A stretch of DNA of 64,000 bases from Actinomadura syzygii. GTDB taxonomy: Bacteria > Actinomycetota > Actinomycetes > Streptosporangiales > Streptosporangiaceae. Location: the NCBI RefSeq assembly GCF_008085905.1, contig NZ_VSFF01000019.1:83285-147284 (forward strand). The letters are read 5' to 3'. Numbering within the stretch: the first letter of the stretch is position 1; each line of letters starts with the position of its first letter. The notes below the pieces were generated by a model, which had not been told where the DNA came from, searched no databases, and saw only the letters and a program-made list of their open reading frames with translations. This document shows, in pieces, positions 33,140 through 41,986 of this stretch. Made by a program: the position numbers and the translations under genes.

Positions 33140-33585
33140 CCGTTCCCGGACGGCCAGGTCCATTGCGGGACCTCGCGGAGCGGGTGCAGTTCATCGTCGG
33201 TTTCGGCGAGGGAGTTCTGCTTGGCGACCTCGGTACCGAACTCGACGTGTTCGCGGAGCGCCTGGCGGAAAGGAGCGTCGTCGGGGAGTCCGGCGGTGTC
33301 GGCGGCGGCCAGGTAGAGCTCGACGAAACGGAGCCGCTGCGCCTCGGTGATCTTGAGATGGCGGTGGACGTCGATGAGGTGGGAGAAGCCGCCCATCTCG
33401 CGGGAGAAGGTGTCGGGGCCGCCGAACGTCTCGGCGGTGAAGGCCGTGAGGTGGTCGACGTGAGTGGGGCTGCCTTCGCCGAACAACGGCTGGAGCAGCG
33501 GGTCGGCGAGCATGCTCGAATAGAAGATGTCGATGAACCGGTGGAGCCCCTCATGACCGCCGGCGTGCTCGTACAGCGATTCCAT
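33136..33585 (-). CDS. Truncated hemoglobin (group II-like)
   Basis: 149 residues, slightly longer than usual. MESLYEHAGGHEGLHRFIDIFYSSMLADPLLQPLF is the AB-helix start (quoted in parts), and VDHLTAFTAETFGGPDTFS plus IDVHRHLKITEAQRLRF carry the heme-pocket region with the proximal His segment. Group II trHbs bind O2 and NO and can act in oxidative or nitrosative stress. A TAATGA hexamer lies 7 nt before ATG 33585, so leaderless; an imperfect 8-bp direct repeat (GTAATGAT, GTAATCAT) covers the start. Confidence 0.82.
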   Translation of the reverse strand: MESLYEHAGGHEGLHRFIDIFYSSMLADPLLQPLFGEGSPTHVDHLTAFTAETFGGPDTFSREMGGFSHLIDVHRHLKITEAQRLRFVELYLAAADTAGLPDDAPFRQALREHVEFGTEVAKQNSLAETDDELHPLREVPQWTWPSGNG

Positions 33586-33603
33586 GATTACATCATTACC
33601 TTC

Positions 33604-33755
33604 TTGTAGGCGCCTGGCTCAGTTATCGCAGTCGAGGTCCCGCTTGTCGAGGGTTTCGCCGAACCCGGTCCAATGGCGGCCGGACGGCGTCAAAGCGGAA
33701 TTGCCCGGCCGGGCGGAGATCGCGTTCCGTCCGGCCGGGCCCGTGCCGACGAAGG
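33604..33755. terminator. Probable terminator region between efflux operon and globin
   Basis: The interval holds GGCCGGACGG (about 33671) and CCGTCCGGCC (about 33732) that can pair, and CCCGGCCGGGC self-complementary sequence. A clear T-tract is absent, so the exact terminator is uncertain. Confidence 0.35.
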
Positions 33756-35216
33756 TCATCCGGCACCGGTCCGCCGGGGGAGCAGCAGCGCGGGGACGAG
33801 CGCCACGGCGCCGATGATCAGCGCGACCCAGAAGGCGTGGCCGAACGCCTGCGCCAGCAGCGGCGCGACCGCGACGCGCGCCGGGTCGGGCAGCGGGGCG
33901 AGCGCCGATCCGGCGAGGCCGGGCGATCGGGCGGTGATCTCGTGCTGGAGGATCACCGCGAGCGCCGCGGTGCCGACCGACGCGCCCATCCGCTGGAGCG
34001 TGTTCAGCGCGCTCGTCGCGCGCGGGATCAGCGCGGGCGGCAGCGCCTGGTAGGCCGCCGCCATCGACGGCATGATCGTCGCGCCGAGCCCGAGCCCGAT
34101 CACGAACAGCGCGGCGGCCAGCAGGATCGGCGAGGTGTCCGCGTGGATCTGCGTGTAGGCGGCGGTGCCGGCGAGCCCGAGCACGACCCCGGCCGGGACG
34201 ACGACGCCGGCGCCGACCCGGTCGGTGACGCGCCCGGCCAGCGGCATCGCGACCGCTGCGCCGAGCGCCTGCGGGACGAGCAGCAGCCCCGTCGCGAGCG
34301 GCCCGTGACCCCGCACGACCTGCCAGTACAGCGGCAGCAGCACCAGCACCCCGAACAGCGCGACCGCGACGACCAGGTTGGTGACGGCGGCGGCCGCGAA
34401 CCCCCGGCGCCGGAACAGCGAGATGTCGATCAGCGCGTCCCGGCCGCGCGCGTGCAGCACGTAGACGCCGATGAGCAGGGCGGACGCGGCGAGGATCGCC
34501 CAGGTGCGGGCCGCGTCGAGCGCGCCGGGACGTCCCGCCTCGCTGGTGCCGTAGACGAACGCGACCACTCCGGCGCACAGCAGGACCAGCCCGCGGACGT
34601 CCAGCCGCGCCGGACGCGGAGCGGAGCGCGGCAGCAGCCGGACGGCGGCGACCACGGCGGCGATCCCGAGCGGCAGGTTCGCGAAGAAGATCCAGCGCCA
34701 CCCGGCGGTGGTGATGATCAGCCCGCCGACGACGGGCCCGACGACGGAGCCGAGCAGCATCGGCAGGCCGATGAAGCCCATCACGCGCCCCATCCGCGCG
34801 GGCCCGGCGGCCTGCGCGAGGATCGTCTGCGCCACCGGAATGATCATGCCGCCGCCGAGGCCCTGCACGACGCGGAACGCGATCAGGGTGGGCATCGACC
34901 AGGCGGCGCCCGCGAGCGCGGAGCCCGCGAGGAACAGCACGAGCGCGCTGATCCACACGCGCCGGGCGCCGAACCGCTCGGTGGCCCAGCCGGTGACCGG
35001 GATGACGCCCGCGAGCCCGAGCATGTACCCGGTCAGGACCCATTGGACGGTGGTGATGGACGACCCGAACTCCTCGGCGAGGGAGCGGGTGGCGACGTTC
35101 ACGGCGGTCGCGTCGATGATCGACATGATGGCGCCGAGCACCACGACGGCGCCGATGGCGACGAGCCCGCGGTCGAGGCCCTGCGGGGGTTGCTTGGACG
35201 TGACGGTTGCGGTCAT
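33756..35216 (-). CDS. DHA2-family MFS multidrug efflux transporter
   Basis: 486 residues, about 14 helices; DHA2 signatures SIIDATAVNVATRSLAEEFG (helix 1) and RFGARRVWISALVLFL (loop 2-3), and GSVVGPVVGGLIITTAGWRW (helix 5 motif C). Exports toxic compounds using proton-motive force. Follows the flavin oxidase gene by 31 bp on the same strand, so the operon is oxidase-pump, likely controlled by the divergent TetR. Ligands unknown. Confidence 0.92.
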   Translation of the reverse strand: MTATVTSKQPPQGLDRGLVAIGAVVVLGAIMSIIDATAVNVATRSLAEEFGSSITTVQWVLTGYMLGLAGVIPVTGWATERFGARRVWISALVLFLAGSALAGAAWSMPTLIAFRVVQGLGGGMIIPVAQTILAQAAGPARMGRVMGFIGLPMLLGSVVGPVVGGLIITTAGWRWIFFANLPLGIAAVVAAVRLLPRSAPRPARLDVRGLVLLCAGVVAFVYGTSEAGRPGALDAARTWAILAASALLIGVYVLHARGRDALIDISLFRRRGFAAAAVTNLVVAVALFGVLVLLPLYWQVVRGHGPLATGLLLVPQALGAAVAMPLAGRVTDRVGAGVVVPAGVVLGLAGTAAYTQIHADTSPILLAAALFVIGLGLGATIMPSMAAAYQALPPALIPRATSALNTLQRMGASVGTAALAVILQHEITARSPGLAGSALAPLPDPARVAVAPLLAQAFGHAFWVALIIGAVALVPALLLPRRTGAG

Positions 35217-35247
35217 TTCGGTTACCTCGCAATGGTCGGGCGGGCGT

Positions 35248-36417
35248 TCAGGCGGGCTCGATGTTGTGGTTGCGGTGGAACACGTTCCGCGGGTCGTAGG
35301 CCCGCTTGATCTCGCGCAGCCGCCGGTGGTTCTCCGGGGTGTAGGCCGTGGCCGTCCTGGACGGGTCGCTCAGGAAATTCAGGAAAGAACCGCCGGTCGC
35401 GTACGCGGCGAGGGGTGCGGCGTCGGCGGCGGCGCCGTCGACGGCGAGCGAGAAGGGGACGTGCCGGTGCCCGACCGGCCCCGCGTCCGCACCGGGACGG
35501 GCCATCGCGCCGCCCCAGTGCCGCACCTCGATCGCGGACGCGGAGCTGCCCGCGATGGCGGCGATCAGCGAATCCGGCAGGTCGGCGCACAGATGGAAGT
35601 GGATCGGCGGGGTCCCGCCGAGGGACTCGGTGTCCGCGAACGGCATCGGGCGGAAGTCGTCGTACAGCGGACGCCCGGCGGCGTTCCGCAGTGACCGGAG
35701 CGCCCGGACGGCGTCCGCCGGTTCGCCGGAGTGGACGCCGCGGACGGCGACCACACGCCCGTGCACGAAGTGGTCCGTCACGGCGACCGTCACGCTCAGC
35801 TCGTCGGGACGGTCGGCGGACTCGTCCCGGAACCGGCTGAGCACCTCACCCGCCCGGTCCGCCGGAAAAAGCGCTGTGCCCGCGTAAACCGTGGAAACCG
35901 GGTGGAGCCGGAACTCCAGCGAGGTGACGACGCCGAAGTTCCCGCCGCCTCCGCGCAGCGCCCAGAAGAGATCGGCGTCGCGGTCGGCGTCGGCGGTCAG
36001 CGCGCGGCCGTCCGCGGTGATCACGTCGGCGCGCAGCAGGTGGTCGGCGGCGAAGCCGAAGCGCCGCGCGAGCCAGCCGACCCCGCCGCCGAGCGTGTAG
36101 CCGGTCACGCCGACCGACGCGTGCGACCCGGACAGCGGCGCCAGCCCGAGCGGCGCGGCCGCCGCGATGACGTCGCCCCATCTCGCCCCCGGCCCGACGC
36201 GGGCGGTGCGGCGCTCCGGGTCGATCAGCACGCGGGACATGCGGGACGTCCTGAGCAGCAGCCCCTCGTGCGGCGGAACGACCGTGCCGTGCCCCGTGGC
36301 CTCGACGGTCAGCGGCAACCCCTGGTCGCGGGCGGTGAGGATCGCGGCACGGACGTCCGCGGGGCCGGTGGCCTGGACGGTCTGGACGTCGTCCCGGGTG
36401 GCGATCGTGGCGTTCAT
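35248..36417 (-). CDS. FAD-linked oxidoreductase (BBE-type), single covalent flavin link
   Basis: 389 residues, FAD_binding_4 plus BBE C-terminus. Phosphate-binding TGHGTVVPPHEG carries the His that would form the 8-alpha-histidyl flavin bond; the CxxV-type second Cys of bicovalent members is replaced in SHASVGVTGYTLGGG. Also visible: LRADVITADGRALTADADRD, ALRGGGGNFGVVTSLEF and the C-terminal NHRRLREIKRAYDPRNVFHRNHNI. Oxidises unknown hydroxyl/amine substrates or sugars. ATG 36417 has GGAAGG at 7 nt; GTG at 36447 is upstream. Divergent from tetR over three operators. Confidence 0.85.
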   Translation of the reverse strand: MNATIATRDDVQTVQATGPADVRAAILTARDQGLPLTVEATGHGTVVPPHEGLLLRTSRMSRVLIDPERRTARVGPGARWGDVIAAAAPLGLAPLSGSHASVGVTGYTLGGGVGWLARRFGFAADHLLRADVITADGRALTADADRDADLFWALRGGGGNFGVVTSLEFRLHPVSTVYAGTALFPADRAGEVLSRFRDESADRPDELSVTVAVTDHFVHGRVVAVRGVHSGEPADAVRALRSLRNAAGRPLYDDFRPMPFADTESLGGTPPIHFHLCADLPDSLIAAIAGSSASAIEVRHWGGAMARPGADAGPVGHRHVPFSLAVDGAAADAAPLAAYATGGSFLNFLSDPSRTATAYTPENHRRLREIKRAYDPRNVFHRNHNIEPA

Positions 36418-36430
36418 ATCCAATCCTTCC

Positions 36431-36519
36431 GGAGGTTTTTTCTCCACTTACCTCGCACCGTAACACCGACCGGAGGGATTGTCTCCACTTGTGCGCGACT
36501 ATTTGGAGGGGAAGCCTCC
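36431..36519. promoter_or_regulatory. Three 15-bp TetR operators in the divergent interval
   Basis: GGAG-N7-CTCC repeats at 36431-36445, 36472-36486 and 36505-36519, each followed by ACTT or ACAT. They span the interval between the oxidase/pump operon and tetR; the third lies about 20 bp before the tetR ATG, next to the -10-like TACGCT. Expected repression sites for the divergent operons. Confidence 0.75.
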
Positions 36520-36541
36520 ACATGCTTGCTACGCTGGCCTC

Positions 36542-37225
36542 ATGGGTCAGCAGCCGAACGGCGCGGGCCGACCGCTGAGGGCGGACGCGCGCGACAACCG
36601 CAACCGGATCCTCGCCGCCGCCGCCGAGGTGTTCGTCGAACAGGGGCCGGGCGCGCCGCTGGAGGAGATCTCCCGCCGCGCCGGGACCGGCATCGCGACG
36701 CTGTACCGGCGGTTCCCCGACCGGCGGAGCCTGACCACGGCCGTCGCGCTCGACGCCCTACAGCGCACCACCGCCGAGGCCAAGCGCGCGCGGGACGAGG
36801 AGCCGACCGCGTTCACCGCGCTCGTCCGCTACATGCATCGCGTCCTGGACATCGGGATCGGCGCCGTCTTCCCCGTCCTCCTCGCGGAGATCCCGTTCGA
36901 GGACGCGGAGATCGCCACCGCCCGGGACGACGGCGTCGCCATCATGGACGCGCTCGTCGCCACCGCGCAGAAGGACGGCGACCTGCGTCCGGACGTCACG
37001 CACGGCGACGTCGGCATGATGCTGGTGCGGCTGTCGCGTCCGATGCCCGGCCCGATGCCCCGCCACATCGCCCTCCAGGTCGCGCACCGGCATCTCGACC
37101 TGCTCGTGGACGGGCTGCGCGCCTCGTCGCAGCGCCCCGGAATGCTCGGCGGCCCGGCCCTGACCTTCGGCGACCTGCGCTCCATGGGAGACGAGCCGCC
37201 GGAGCGCGGGGCCGCCGACCGCTGA
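36542..37225 (+). CDS. TetR-family transcriptional repressor
   Basis: 227 residues. N-terminal helix-turn-helix DNRNRILAAAAEVFVEQG, ISRRAGTGIATLYRRFPDRR (recognition helix), then a ligand-binding helical core. ATG 36542 is chosen: TACGCT ends 6-7 nt upstream and the HTH begins normally. Divergent from the flavin oxidase and MFS pump, sharing three operators, so it probably represses them until an unknown ligand binds. Ends with a short acidic tail; the GlsB gene starts 37 bp downstream on the same strand. Confidence 0.9.
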   Translation: MGQQPNGAGRPLRADARDNRNRILAAAAEVFVEQGPGAPLEEISRRAGTGIATLYRRFPDRRSLTTAVALDALQRTTAEAKRARDEEPTAFTALVRYMHRVLDIGIGAVFPVLLAEIPFEDAEIATARDDGVAIMDALVATAQKDGDLRPDVTHGDVGMMLVRLSRPMPGPMPRHIALQVAHRHLDLLVDGLRASSQRPGMLGGPALTFGDLRSMGDEPPERGAADR

Positions 37226-37261
37226 TGTGACGGTGTCCCCCAAATGGGCACAAGGGACGCC

Positions 37262-37546
37262 ATGAACATTTCTGGCATCATCAGCGCGATCATCATCGGC
37301 GGGATCATCGGCGCGCTCGGCCGGCTGGCCCTGCCGGGACGGCAGCCCATCGGCGTCCTCATGACCATCGTCGTCGGCATCGTCGCCGCGATCATCGGGA
37401 CGGCGATAGCCCAGTCGGTCGGCGTCGCCACGACCAAGGGGATCGACTGGATCGAGCTGGTGTTCCAGATCGGCCTGGCGGTCCTCGGCGTCGCGGTCGT
37501 CGCGAGCCTCCAGGCCCGCCGCAGGCAGCGCCGAATGCCCCGCTGA
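37262..37546 (+). CDS. GlsB/YeaQ/YmgE-family stress membrane protein
   Basis: 94-residue small membrane protein with three helices (SAIIIGGIIGALGRLALPG, PIGVLMTIVVGIVAAIIGTA, ELVFQIGLAVLGVAVVASLQ), the transglycosylase-associated GlsB pattern. Known members respond to cell-envelope stress; molecular role unclear. AAGGGA 5-6 nt before ATG 37262; the upstream ATG at 37244 is less likely. Same direction as tetR upstream, but probably independently expressed. Confidence 0.85.
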   Translation: MNISGIISAIIIGGIIGALGRLALPGRQPIGVLMTIVVGIVAAIIGTAIAQSVGVATTKGIDWIELVFQIGLAVLGVAVVASLQARRRQRRMPR

Positions 37547-37727
37547 CCGGCCCCAGGCAGCGCCGGGCTCACTTTCCGTGGCCGGAGTCCGCCATTTCCG
37601 TGGCGACCGGTCACGTTCCGCGCACCCCGGTGGCATCCTCGGATCAGGCCCGCTCCCGACTGTGGCGTCTGTCACAGTGGCCGCCGACGCATGGCGTTCC
37701 CATGCAGGTCGAGAGGGGAGTCACAGG

Positions 37728-39725
37728 GTGCAGCGGATGCTCAAGGGAGCCAATGTCGAGCTGGCGACGCTGACGGACGCCGCGGGTCCGGTCACTGTCG
37801 CGCTGCGGTGGTCCGATCCGTCCGGGAGCGGGGAGGCGGACGTAGCGGCGCTGCTGCTCGGCCCGTCCGGCAAGGTCCGGGACGACGCCGACTTCGTCTT
37901 CTACAACCAGCCGTCCACCCCCGACGGGTCCGTCCAGTTATTGGGCAAGTCGCCGACCGGAGGCGGCAGCGAGGACCGCATCCTGCTCGACCTCGACGCC
38001 CTCCCGCCCGACGTCGAGCGCGTCGTCGTGACGGCCAGCCGCTACGCGGGGGCGACGTTCGGCGACCTGGACGACCTCGGCCTGGCCCTCTTCGACAGCT
38101 CCGGCGCCGCGTTGATCGAGTTCGACATCGCCGACGCCGCGTCCGAGACCGCGTTCGTCTTCGGCGAGCTGTACCGCCGGGGCGGCGGCTGGAAGTTCCG
38201 GGCGGTCGGCCAGGGGTACGCGTCGGGCCTCGGCGGGCTGGCGGGCGACTTCGGCATCTCCGTCGACGACACCCCTGAGGCGCCGGACACCCTGGAAACC
38301 CAGGTTGACGTCGAGCCGCACGAAGACCCGGAGCCGCCCGCCGTCCCCGAACGGCCCGAGACGACCGTCCAGGACGCCGCCCCCGCCGACGACCCGGCCC
38401 CGCGCCGGGACACCGACGGCGGAGGTCCGTCCCGCCGCGTCCGGACGGCGAAGAAGCGGACCACCCTCCCGAAGGCGGCCGGGGCCGACCTGGCCGACCA
38501 CCCGTCCTGGCAGGCGGCGCGGCTGTTCTCGGTCGCCGGGCTGCGCAACGACCACGAGCGGGAGGCGCGGGCGACCTCGACGCTGCTGGCCGTGATGACG
38601 CAGGTCCCGGAGTTCGGACGCCGCCTGACCGCCCGGTTCAACGCGCCCGCCGGGACCGTCGGGACGTTCGTCGAGACGTCGTTCAAGGTCGGCGACGGCA
38701 AGGTCCGCCCGGACGGGGTGATCCGCGTCGCGCGGGCGGGCCGGATCTGGACGGCGCTGGTCGAGACGAAGACCGGCGGCAGCCCGCTCAAGGCCGACCA
38801 GGTCCAGGCGTACCTGGACGTCGCCGCGCGCAACGGCTACGAAACCGTCATCACGCTGTCCAACGACCTGGCCCTCGGCGACGAGCATCCCCTCACCGTC
38901 GACAAGCGGCGGCTGCGGAAAGTCGCGCTGCGGCACCTGTCCTGGGCGGAGGTCGCGCACGAGGCGCACATGCTGTGCCACCACCACGGCCTCGCGAACC
39001 CCGTCCATACGTGGATGCTCGGGGAGTTGCTGCACTACCTGCGGCACGACGGCGCGGGATGCCACGGGTTCCAGGACATGGGCCCGTCGTGGGTGCCGCT
39101 GCGCAACGCCATCGGCGCGGGCACGCTGCGCCCCGGTGACAAGCATGCGGAGCGCGTCGCGGAAAGCTGGGAAAAACTCGTCCGGCAGCTCTGCCTGCGG
39201 CTGAGCGGGGAGACGGGGCTGAACGTCGCGCCGGTCGCGCGGCGCAGGCGCGGCGGGGCCGCCGGACGGCGCGCGGACCTCGTGCGCTCCCTGGTCGAGT
39301 CCGGCCGGATGGACGCCGAGCTGCGGATGCCCGACGCGGCCGGTCCCGTGCGCGTCGAGGCCGACCTGCGGACGGGCCAGATCGAGACCGCGGTGGAGGT
39401 CCCGTCGGCCGTCCGGGCCCGGCCGCTCACCCGCGTCCAGTGGCTGCTCCGCCAGTTGGACGACGCGCCCCCCGAACTGCGGATCGAGGCGCTCGCCGGC
39501 GGGCGTGCCGAGGGCCCGTGCGACCTGCTCAAGAACCTGCGGAGCGAGCCGGGCCTGCTCGTCCCCGGCGACGGCGGGGAGATCGCGTCGTTCCGCCTCA
39601 CGCTGCCGACCGGCATGGGCGCGAAGCGCGGCACGGACGAGACGGGCTTCGTCCGCAGCGTGGACGTCGCGGTCGACCGTTTCCACCGGCTGGTGCTGCG
39701 GGCCGTCCGGACTGAGCAGAGGTGA
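37728..39725 (+). CDS. TerD domain fused to a PD-(D/E)XK-type nuclease domain
   Basis: 665 residues. TerD calcium-binding beta domain at 1-165 (LLLGPSGKVRDDADFVFYNQPS, RILLDLDALPPDVERVVV); Pro/Glu-rich linker to about 260; nuclease-like domain at about 270-430 with RPDGVIRV (P328-D329), LVETKTGG (E346, K348) and DQVQAYLDVAARNGYETVIT; then an unknown beta-rich C-terminal domain (430-665). TerD proteins act in stress and chemical damage; predicted nuclease-linked forms have been proposed, so this could sever nucleic acid under stress. GTG 37728 has GAGGGG at 8 nt. No partner gene in the immediate locus. Confidence 0.75.
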   Translation: MQRMLKGANVELATLTDAAGPVTVALRWSDPSGSGEADVAALLLGPSGKVRDDADFVFYNQPSTPDGSVQLLGKSPTGGGSEDRILLDLDALPPDVERVVVTASRYAGATFGDLDDLGLALFDSSGAALIEFDIADAASETAFVFGELYRRGGGWKFRAVGQGYASGLGGLAGDFGISVDDTPEAPDTLETQVDVEPHEDPEPPAVPERPETTVQDAAPADDPAPRRDTDGGGPSRRVRTAKKRTTLPKAAGADLADHPSWQAARLFSVAGLRNDHEREARATSTLLAVMTQVPEFGRRLTARFNAPAGTVGTFVETSFKVGDGKVRPDGVIRVARAGRIWTALVETKTGGSPLKADQVQAYLDVAARNGYETVITLSNDLALGDEHPLTVDKRRLRKVALRHLSWAEVAHEAHMLCHHHGLANPVHTWMLGELLHYLRHDGAGCHGFQDMGPSWVPLRNAIGAGTLRPGDKHAERVAESWEKLVRQLCLRLSGETGLNVAPVARRRRGGAAGRRADLVRSLVESGRMDAELRMPDAAGPVRVEADLRTGQIETAVEVPSAVRARPLTRVQWLLRQLDDAPPELRIEALAGGRAEGPCDLLKNLRSEPGLLVPGDGGEIASFRLTLPTGMGAKRGTDETGFVRSVDVAVDRFHRLVLRAVRTEQR

Positions 39726-39832
39726 CCTGCGGCGATGCCCATCTTGGCAAACCGGGCTCGCCGGACGTGAATGTTTGATCTCATAGTGCGACCGCGCTGG
39801 TGCGGAGAGTCACGTCCGGTCAGGGGGGCCAG

Positions 39833-40165
39833 ATGGTGGGGGACTCGAAGGTCGGGGGACGACGCGAGCGGGGCGACGTTGCGGCCCGCTACGCGCCCGT
39901 GGCCGGGTACGAGGGGTTCCGGCTGCTCAGGAGGCGGTACCGGCGGTCCGCGCTGGTCGCCGCGACGCTCTTTCTCGGGTGGTATTTCGCGTATGTCGGT
40001 CTGTCGGCGTTCGCCCGCGGGTTCATGGCGCGGCCGGTCGCGGGCGACGTCAACGTCGCGCTGCTGCTCGGGCTGGTGCAGATCGTCTCGACGTTCGTGA
40101 TGGCCGGGGCGTACCTGGCGTACGCGCGGCGGCGGCTGGACCCGCTGGCCGGTGAGCTACGGTGA
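39833..40165 (+). CDS. DUF485 membrane protein
   Basis: 110 residues with two helices (ALVAATLFLGWYFAYVGLSAF and VALLLGLVQIVSTFVMAGAYLAYA) and a positive-inside cytosolic start; the DUF485 signature YRRSALVAATLFLGWYF is present. Such proteins are always encoded just before acetate/solute symporters (ActP-like) and are presumed partners. Stop and start overlap the symporter (GTGA). ATG 39833 has a GGGG site; ATG 39800 is alternative. Confidence 0.9.
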   Translation: MVGDSKVGGRRERGDVAARYAPVAGYEGFRLLRRRYRRSALVAATLFLGWYFAYVGLSAFARGFMARPVAGDVNVALLLGLVQIVSTFVMAGAYLAYARRRLDPLAGELR

Positions 40166-41838
40166 TCGGCCAGGTCACGGGCCACGCGCTCACGTTCGGG
40201 CTGTTCAGCGTCCTGGTCCTGGGCACGCTCGGGATCACGGTCTGGGCGCGGGCGACCACCCGCGGCGCCGACGACTTCTACGCGGGCGGGCGCACCTTCT
40301 CCGGCCCGCAGAACGGGATCGCGCTCGCGGGCGACTACATGTCCGCCGCGTCTTTCCTCGGCATCGCCGGGCTGATCGCGCTGTCCGGATACGACGGGTT
40401 CCTGTACTCGATCGGCTTCCTGGTGGCGTGGCTCGTGGCGCTGCTGCTGGTCGAGCTGATGCGCAACACCGGGCGGTTCACGCTCGGGGACGTCCTGTCG
40501 CAGCGCGTCCGGCGGCAGCCGCCCGTGCGCCGCGCCGCCGTCGTCTCCACCGTGACGGTGTCGGTGTTCTACCTGCTGGCGCAGATGGTGGGGGCCGGGG
40601 CGCTGGTCTCGCTGCTGCTCGGCATCCACCGGGGTGAGAAGTTCCTGGGGATGTCCGCCTCCGCCGCGCGGACGGTCACGATCGTCGCGGTCGGCGCGCT
40701 CATGATCCTCTACGTGGCGTTCGGCGGGATGAAGGGCACGACCTGGGTGCAGATCGTCAAGTCCGCGCTGCTCATGGCGGGCGCGGCGGCGCTGACGGCG
40801 CTGGTGCTCGGCCGGTTCGGGTTCGACGTCGGCGCGATGCTCGGCTCGGCGGCGGACGCGAGCGGCAAGGGCGACGCGTTCCTGCGCCCCGGGCTCCGCT
40901 ACGGGCAGGACGTCCCCGGCGACGCCTACCAGACGATCGTCAACAAGCTCGACTTCATCAGCCTCGCCCTCGCGCTGGTGCTCGGCACCGCGGGGCTGCC
41001 GCACATCGTCAACCGGTTCTTCACCGTCCCGGACGGCCGCGCCGCGCGCCGGTCGGTGGCCTGGGCGATCGGGCTCGTCGGGGCGTTCTACCTGATGACG
41101 CCCGCGCTCGGCTTCGGCGCCGCCGCCCTCGTCGGACGGTCGAAGATCGTCGCGCAGGACCCGTCCGGCAACACCGCGGCGCCGCAGCTCGCGCAGGCGG
41201 TCGGGGAGCACTACGGCGGCCGCGTCGGCGGGGACGTCCTGCTGGCCTGCATCGGCGCGGTGGCGTTCGCGACGATCCTCGCCGTCGTGTCCGGGCTGGT
41301 CCTCGCGTCGTCGACGTCGCTGGCGCACGACTACTTCGGGCAGGTGCTGATGTTCGGGCGCCCGCGCGAGTCGCAGGAGGTGGCGGTCGCGCGGTTCGCG
41401 GCGTTCCTCGTCGGCGCGCTGGCGATCGTCCTCGCCGTCGCGGCCCGGAACCTGAACGTGGCGTTCCTGGTGGCGCTGGCGTTCGCGATGGCGGCGGCGG
41501 CCAACCTCCCGGCGATCGTGCTGACGCTGTTCTGGCGGCGGTTCAACTCGGCGGGCGTGGTGGCCGGGATCTACGGGGGTCTGGTCAGCTCGCTCGTGCT
41601 GGTCGTCTTCTCGCCGGTCGTGTCGGGCAAGACCGACCCGGTGACGGGGGAGAGTTTGTCGTTGTTTCCGGCGAGCGTCGATTTCCACTTGTTCCCGCTG
41701 GAAAATCCGGGGCTGGTCTCCATTCCGATCGGGTTCCTGTGCGCTGTCGCCGGAACGCTCCTCGGCCGCGAGAAGGCCGACCCGGAGCGGTACGACGACC
41801 TGTCCGTCCGCGCGCTCACGGGTGCGGGCGCGCACTGA
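40162..41838 (+). CDS. Sodium:solute symporter (ActP acetate-permease type)
   Basis: 558 residues, about 13 helices. SSS signatures: RTFSGPQNGIALAGDYMSAASFLGI, AQMVGAGALVSLL and LGTAGLPHIVNRFFTVPDG, the last typical of ActP-like acetate/propionate permeases. Coupled to DUF485 by overlap. Imports short-chain monocarboxylates with sodium; substrate specificity unproven. Inner membrane. GTG start. Confidence 0.9.
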   Translation: MIGQVTGHALTFGLFSVLVLGTLGITVWARATTRGADDFYAGGRTFSGPQNGIALAGDYMSAASFLGIAGLIALSGYDGFLYSIGFLVAWLVALLLVELMRNTGRFTLGDVLSQRVRRQPPVRRAAVVSTVTVSVFYLLAQMVGAGALVSLLLGIHRGEKFLGMSASAARTVTIVAVGALMILYVAFGGMKGTTWVQIVKSALLMAGAAALTALVLGRFGFDVGAMLGSAADASGKGDAFLRPGLRYGQDVPGDAYQTIVNKLDFISLALALVLGTAGLPHIVNRFFTVPDGRAARRSVAWAIGLVGAFYLMTPALGFGAAALVGRSKIVAQDPSGNTAAPQLAQAVGEHYGGRVGGDVLLACIGAVAFATILAVVSGLVLASSTSLAHDYFGQVLMFGRPRESQEVAVARFAAFLVGALAIVLAVAARNLNVAFLVALAFAMAAAANLPAIVLTLFWRRFNSAGVVAGIYGGLVSSLVLVVFSPVVSGKTDPVTGESLSLFPASVDFHLFPLENPGLVSIPIGFLCAVAGTLLGREKADPERYDDLSVRALTGAGAH

Positions 41839-41986
41839 CCCGGCGTCGGCCGAGGGGCGTCGTCACGGCGGAACACCCGCGCTGTCACGGAATGTGCCTG
41901 AGCGCCCGGGCGACGGCCGGTTCGCGTGGCAGAATGTCAGACCGCCGCGGAGCGCGGCGGTCTGCCGGGAGGGGAGGTGCGGCGGC

